Origin: Thermogemmatispora carboxidivorans
Lineage (GTDB): Bacteria > Chloroflexota > Ktedonobacteria > Ktedonobacterales > Ktedonobacteraceae
Direction of reading: 5' to 3'
Assembly: GCF_000702505.1 (NCBI RefSeq)
Contig: NZ_JNIM01000001.1
Coordinates: 5,494,327 to 5,558,326, forward strand
DNA length: 64,000 nt
The position numbers and the translations under genes were made by a program. The notes beneath the pieces are model-generated. The model was given only the letters and a program-made list of their open reading frames with translations, was not told the DNA's origin and searched no databases. This document shows positions 60,380 to 64,000 of the stretch, piece after piece; position 1 is the first letter of the stretch; every line of letters starts with the position of its first letter.

Positions 60380-61588
60380 CTACAATAAAGGTAGCATATT
60401 GGTTCTCGTCAGACGGGGAGCGCGACGGCCCTTCCAGTCGGCTCCCTGGCCGTTGATGGCCAGGCGCATAGTATCCAGCAGCAGGAAACCGAAAGCCGTG
60501 CTGGCGACAGGTGCCAACAGCGCCCAGCGGGCTGGCAAGCCGAAAGCCTGGCCGAAGCGCCTCTTGCTGTCGACCTGCAGACAAAGGGCCAGCAGGGCCA
60601 GCAAGGCCGAGAGGCGTTCTTGGCGCAGGTGCCCAGGCCGCAGGGCTGCACGCAAGGTCAGGAGGGGGGCCAGGCCATAGTAGACCAGGAAGCAGCCGCC
60701 GGCGAAGCCCAGCAGCGGATAGGGGGCCAGTTTCCCGTAGGCGCCCTTGCGCAAGCCGCGCCAGGCGCTACGCCAGGTCGTCCACTGGACGTTTTTCACC
60801 AGGCCACAGCCACCGACGATGTCCTCACGCCAGCCCTGACGTTTCAAGACCTGAGCGAGGCCCATATCCTCGGTGAAGGAGGCGCGCACCTCGGGAGCAG
60901 AGAAGCCGCCGGTGGCCTCGTAGGCCTCGCGCCGTACCAGGATATACTGACCGAAGGCAAAAGCCTGGCGTGGACGGGCGGCGCTGCGAATCTCGCCGGG
61001 CGTGATCAGCACCGTCAAGAGCAGTCCGGTCATCGGTGTGAGCAGGCGAGCGGCCAGACCCAGGATCTGCATTTCGGTGAACATCGAGAGCAGATCGAGG
61101 CGGTGGGCAACGGCATGGGCCACCATGAGGCGCAGGGTCTGGGGAGCGTGGCGCGTGTCGGCGTCGGTAAAGAGCAGCCACTCGCCGCTTGCCAGGGTGG
61201 CGCCGGTGTGCAGGGCGTGGGCCTTGCCGGCCCAGCCAGTAGGCAGCTCCTCGATGCGGTGGACGCGCAGACGGGACTCGCGCTGCTGCCACGCCGCCAG
61301 GCGAGCGGGCGTGGCGTCGGTGGAGCCGTCATCGATAACAATGACTTCGAAGTTGGGATAGTCCTGAGCCAACAGCGAAGCGAGGCAGCCGTCGATATTC
61401 TCCTGCTCGTTGCGCACAGGCAGAATAATCGAGACGCGCGGGGCCGGCCTGGGCAAGCGTCGCGCGTGTAGCGTGGCCGTCTCGCGAATGGCCTTCTGAA
61501 TGCGATAGTCCTGCCAGAGTCCCAGCAATACGCTCGCCCCCAGCAGGATCGTGCGTAGAGCGCTCAGGAAGCGCGTGACTTTCTGCAT
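60380..61588 (-). CDS. GT2 glycosyltransferase, paralogue C
   Basis: 402 residues. VSIILPVRNEQENIDGCLASLL, IVIDDGSTDATP, AGKAHALHTG, D-x-D in FTDADTRHAP, GLVKNVQWTTWRSAWRGLRK, and C-terminal TM helices. It is the first of three tandem paralogues in transcription order, following the CruF-like/PlsC fusion with a 154-nt spacer that contains a GC hairpin. The ribosome site (GAGGG) is poorly spaced. The role is inferred as carotenoid glucosylation from the neighbour. Confidence 0.85.
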   Translation of the reverse strand: MQKVTRFLSALRTILLGASVLLGLWQDYRIQKAIRETATLHARRLPRPAPRVSIILPVRNEQENIDGCLASLLAQDYPNFEVIVIDDGSTDATPARLAAWQQRESRLRVHRIEELPTGWAGKAHALHTGATLASGEWLLFTDADTRHAPQTLRLMVAHAVAHRLDLLSMFTEMQILGLAARLLTPMTGLLLTVLITPGEIRSAARPRQAFAFGQYILVRREAYEATGGFSAPEVRASFTEDMGLAQVLKRQGWREDIVGGCGLVKNVQWTTWRSAWRGLRKGAYGKLAPYPLLGFAGGCFLVYYGLAPLLTLRAALRPGHLRQERLSALLALLALCLQVDSKRRFGQAFGLPARWALLAPVASTAFGFLLLDTMRLAINGQGADWKGRRAPRLTRTNMLPLL

Positions 61589-61662
61589 ACCCTCTATGAT
61601 TCCGCCTTTTACATACTGTACTGAGTAAGTAGCAAAGCAAACGTGCTGTTTTCAAGCACAAG

Positions 61663-61690
61663 CAGGGCCCCAGAGAGAGCCGGGGCCCTG
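61663..61690. terminator. GC hairpin between the CruF-PlsC fusion and GT2 paralogue C
   Basis: CAGGGCCCC (61663-61671) and GGGGCCCTG (61682-61690) pair perfectly with a 10-nt loop. On the minus strand it follows the fusion gene; the following bases CTTGTGCTTG are only weakly T-rich. Confidence 0.5.
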
Positions 61691-61742
61691 AGCAACGGCA
61701 GGCGCTTAAGGCAACGTGGAAGGGCCGCCAGTGCCGGCCAGA

Positions 61743-63341
61743 CTAGACTGGCAGTGGGCTTTTTGTCTGTGGGGCGGAGGGTGGTGGCGAAGCGGCGGAG
61801 AGCCGCTGCACCTGCTCCTCGACGACTCGCCGCATCTGCTCAGCGGAAGAGAAATCTTTGCGGTAAAGCGGGGGGCCGAAGCGCACGGTCACCCGCCAAC
61901 GTCGGCGTCGCCCACCTTCAGAGGTGTAGGCCAGGCCAGCAGGCACAACCGCCACCTGAGTGCGGCCATCGCGCTCCGCCAGCTCGACCAGTTTGACGAA
62001 GCCAGGGCGGAAGGGCAGGAACTGCTGCAAGTCCGCTTTCGGCGAGGGATGCGGGTCGATGTTGGGGTAAGCCTCTGGAAAGATCACCAGCACCTCGTCA
62101 GCACGCAGCAGGCTGACAGCGCGCGTGGCCATTTGCCGCAGGTAGCGCCGAACCTCGCGCGGGCTGTAGGCGCGGGAGGGGTCGCTGGCTTGCTGCTCGC
62201 GAAACTGCTCGCTGCGCAACACCACAAGCCAGTCAACGAGCGAGCAGCCCAGCTCGATTGTGAAGCGCAGGCGCTTCGAACGCAGCCAGTCGAGAGCTAC
62301 CACCGTGTGTAGACGGCGCGGAATGGCTCGCAGCAGGGCGTAGCCATCGTAAAAGTAGTGGAAGTGGCGAGCAGCGATCAACACCGGCCCCTTGCGCGGT
62401 ACCTGTTCCAGTCCCTCGACGCGGATGCGAACCGCCCAGTGCGAGATGGCACGAGCGCCAGAGCGCATCAGTAGCCAGGTCGACTGGCTTAACGCCCGAC
62501 GCCCAGGATGCTGGGGACGCGGGCGCGCCTCCTCGCGTGGAAAGACTACCAGCGATTCTGGTACCAGTACGAAGACCGCTGTCAAGAGCAAGGGTGACCA
62601 GAGGCCACTGCCCAGGTTGAGGGCCATGATGAAGCCGGTGTTGGCGGTGTAGACGGCAAAGGGCAGCCAGATCGCCAGATGGTGCGCATCGAGGTTGGAG
62701 CGCCACAGCCAGCGACTGATAGCCATCAGGAGCAGACAATTGCAGATCCACAGGAAGAGATTGCCCACCGGCAGGCCGTAGGCGCTGCTGTAGCTATTCA
62801 GCAGACCGGTGGAGGTGGTGAAGTGACCGCTCACCAGAACGGCGTTCAGCGCCAGATCCCAGACTGTCAGAAAGTAGGTGCCGAGCACCAGCGACCAGAG
62901 CGTCTGCCGCTCCAGCCCGAGCCGATCCGTCAGCTTGCTGGCCAGCAGGTAGGATGTAAAGCCCATATAGAACCATGAGAGCGGCAGCGAGTAGGGAACG
63001 ATGCCGGCCAGCTTCGGACCTGGGAAGGCGGAGAAGGAGGCGGTGCTCAGGGGAATGCCGGTCAGACTGAGCAGGCTCACAACGATAGAGATCAGCACCG
63101 AGGCGGCGAAGAAGACCAGGGTACGCCGCGCGTCGATACAGAGCAAACCGAAGAGCAGCATCGTGGCTGCCCCAAAGAGGATGTGCAGCGAGCCAGCCCA
63201 GTGCAGGGCAAACTGGAAGATGCGCACTCCGATGGGGGTGCTGTTCCACAGCTCAGGATGAGGCAGAATGATAAGAAGGCCACCCAGGGCGAAGACGAGA
63301 GCCGCCAGGTGGCAGATAAAGAGCAGTTTGACAACTCTCAT
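61743..63341 (-). CDS. Fusion of a CruF-like carotenoid hydratase domain and a PlsC-like acyltransferase
   Basis: 532 residues from the ATG at 63341 (GGAGG 11 nt upstream). Residues 1-270 hold seven to eight TM helices with the carotenoid-biosynthesis (PF04240/CruF) landmarks: LTGIPLSTASFSAFPGPKLAG, PYSLPLSWFYMGF, LTVWDLALNAVL, AYGLPVGNLFLWI. Residues about 290-530 are a PlsC-type acyltransferase: AARHFHYFYDGYAL (a HxH...D variant of H-x4-D), VLRSEQFREQ, VIFPEAYPN (for FPEGTRS) and VAVVPAGLAY. CruF adds water at the C1' of carotene ends; an acyltransferase would esterify the glycosyl group. Fused, they suggest one step-linked enzyme for carotenoid glucoside esters. Confidence 0.78.
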   Translation of the reverse strand: MRVVKLLFICHLAALVFALGGLLIILPHPELWNSTPIGVRIFQFALHWAGSLHILFGAATMLLFGLLCIDARRTLVFFAASVLISIVVSLLSLTGIPLSTASFSAFPGPKLAGIVPYSLPLSWFYMGFTSYLLASKLTDRLGLERQTLWSLVLGTYFLTVWDLALNAVLVSGHFTTSTGLLNSYSSAYGLPVGNLFLWICNCLLLMAISRWLWRSNLDAHHLAIWLPFAVYTANTGFIMALNLGSGLWSPLLLTAVFVLVPESLVVFPREEARPRPQHPGRRALSQSTWLLMRSGARAISHWAVRIRVEGLEQVPRKGPVLIAARHFHYFYDGYALLRAIPRRLHTVVALDWLRSKRLRFTIELGCSLVDWLVVLRSEQFREQQASDPSRAYSPREVRRYLRQMATRAVSLLRADEVLVIFPEAYPNIDPHPSPKADLQQFLPFRPGFVKLVELAERDGRTQVAVVPAGLAYTSEGGRRRRWRVTVRFGPPLYRKDFSSAEQMRRVVEEQVQRLSAASPPPSAPQTKSPLPV

Positions 63342-63535
63342 TTGGCAAGGCTACCTCCACGAACAGGGACAGTCGGGCGGCATCCGGCTCGAACTCTGTT
63401 TACATTCTATAACCTCTGAATGCTCCTCGACCAGTCCCAACGCTCGCTTGCTTTTGCCCTTGCCAGCGTTCGCTCGCTAGCTCGGGGGCAAGACCGCGCC
63501 CTGCCGCTTCCTGCTGCAGGAAGCCCCTGGACTGC

Positions 63536-64000
63536 TCACTCTTCTCGCTCTTGCAAGGCGCGAGCTACCTCGCTCGCCAGGCTTTCGGAGGGGGATTCAT
63601 GCCCTTTGACTCGTGAATGGAAAACGCAGGTCTGGCCACACTTGAACTGGACACGAATCAGGCGGGCCACATAGCCATCGCGGCGTAGAGGCTGTTCCTC
63701 TTGCGATTGGATGGCTCCCAGGCCAAGGGCTGGGTGGATCAAGGTATTACCGTCCTGGTATTCTTGGTGGAACATTTCGTGAAAGGCCATTTCCCAGGAG
63801 AGAATGCTGAAGTAGAAAGCTCGGCGGTCGCTGGCCTCCTCTGCCGGAGGTGGGGGGGGGTGAAAGAAGCAGCGGCGACCGCATAGAGCCGGCGAGCAAT
63901 CGTCAGCAGAAGATGGCGGTCCTGAACCTGATCCAGGAGGGCTGGCGGAATAGCCTGGAGGCCATGAAAAGCGCCCATAAGGCTGCCGAGGAAGAGAGCG
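63536..64000 (-). pseudogene. ADP-ribosylglycohydrolase-like gene, C-terminal part, frame broken at a G9 run
   Basis: On the minus strand the right edge encodes LFLGSLMGAFHGLQAIPPALLD, matching the last conserved block of ADP-ribosylglycohydrolases ('GA..G...IP..w'). The frame is then interrupted at nine C (nine G on plus, 63852-63860). With one extra C it would continue as TPPPPPAEEASDRRAFYFSILSW and on to the stop at 63536, giving an intact ~150-residue tail with no stop. The tail (FKCGQTCVFHSRVKGHE) is not a family I know. It is either a true frameshift, a slippage-switchable tract or a base-calling error. The gene begins outside the window. Confidence 0.6.
63852..63860. repeat. G9 homopolymer within the ADP-ribosylglycohydrolase-like gene
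   Basis: Nine consecutive G on the plus strand. Insertion of one base would join two long compatible frames on the minus strand. It is a long homopolymer placed exactly where coding changes frame. Confidence 0.8.

Noticed and set aside
1..64000. tRNA, rRNA, CRISPR, IS elements
   Set aside because: By reading I found no T-loop/anticodon arrangement, no regularly spaced repeats and no transposase; a tRNA or IS search program could overturn this.

Overview
The window is GC-rich, densely coded bacterial chromosome. Gene content suggests the phylum Chloroflexota, most likely class Ktedonobacteria and a Thermogemmatispora-like genus. The reasons are membrane-anchored Ser/Thr kinases with large extracellular domains, a PrsW protease with a Pro/Gly/Tyr-rich N-terminus, a CruF-like carotenoid hydratase fused to an acyltransferase, a DUF6909-type protein, and consensus sigma-70 promoters that are often extended -10 (TGnTATAAT). 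This assignment is inference from family content; there is no rRNA gene to confirm it. I saw no tRNA, rRNA, CRISPR array, prophage or intact insertion sequence.

Layout. 0-9 kb: end of a zinc-ribbon protein, fabI, a rhodanese pair, hutI and hutH (histidine degradation), an unusual SDR, and an aminotransferase. Four parS-like ParB sites lie in spacers between 4.05 and 9.19 kb, suggesting that the window is close to oriC. 9.3-17.9 kb: the glycolytic operon gap-pgk-tpiA, a DUF5680 protein behind a tandem operator-like array, fumC, a DUF402 protein, panD, and recX with a near-leaderless promoter. 17.9-26.1 kb: an active transmembrane Ser/Thr kinase, PrsW protease, tryptophan 2,3-dioxygenase, cmk-plsC, and a TreT-like glycosyltransferase.

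26.1-36.8 kb: a 1-kb spacer, then a vWA protein coupled to an ARPP-1-like protein and followed by a C39/BtrH-like cysteine-hydrolase-fold protein. Next come a split chromate transporter, Mn/Fe superoxide dismutase, a lipoprotein, a secreted helical protein, coaX and a membrane protein. 37-57.6 kb: a 1260-residue ImmA/IrrE-UvrD-nuclease-like/Fe-S fusion, a structured leader RNA, a HAS-barrel protein with HerA, a GT9 enzyme, an Ig-like membrane protein, a pseudokinase, MoxR-DUF58, and a second pseudokinase. Convergent to these lie a nucleoside-phosphorylase-like DUF6909 protein, a DNA methyltransferase and a TcmP-like protein.

57.6-64 kb: three tandem paralogous GT2 glycosyltransferases and a CruF-like/PlsC fusion. 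Together they look like a carotenoid glucoside (ester) module. At the right edge is the C-terminus of an ADP-ribosylglycohydrolase-like gene whose frame is broken at a G9 homopolymer.

Best candidates for new biology: the ImmA-UvrD-FeS fusion beside HAS-barrel/HerA with a structured leader, the vWA/ARPP-1/C39-like cluster, the kinase and two pseudokinases around MoxR-DUF58, and the CruF-PlsC plus triplicated GT2 module.
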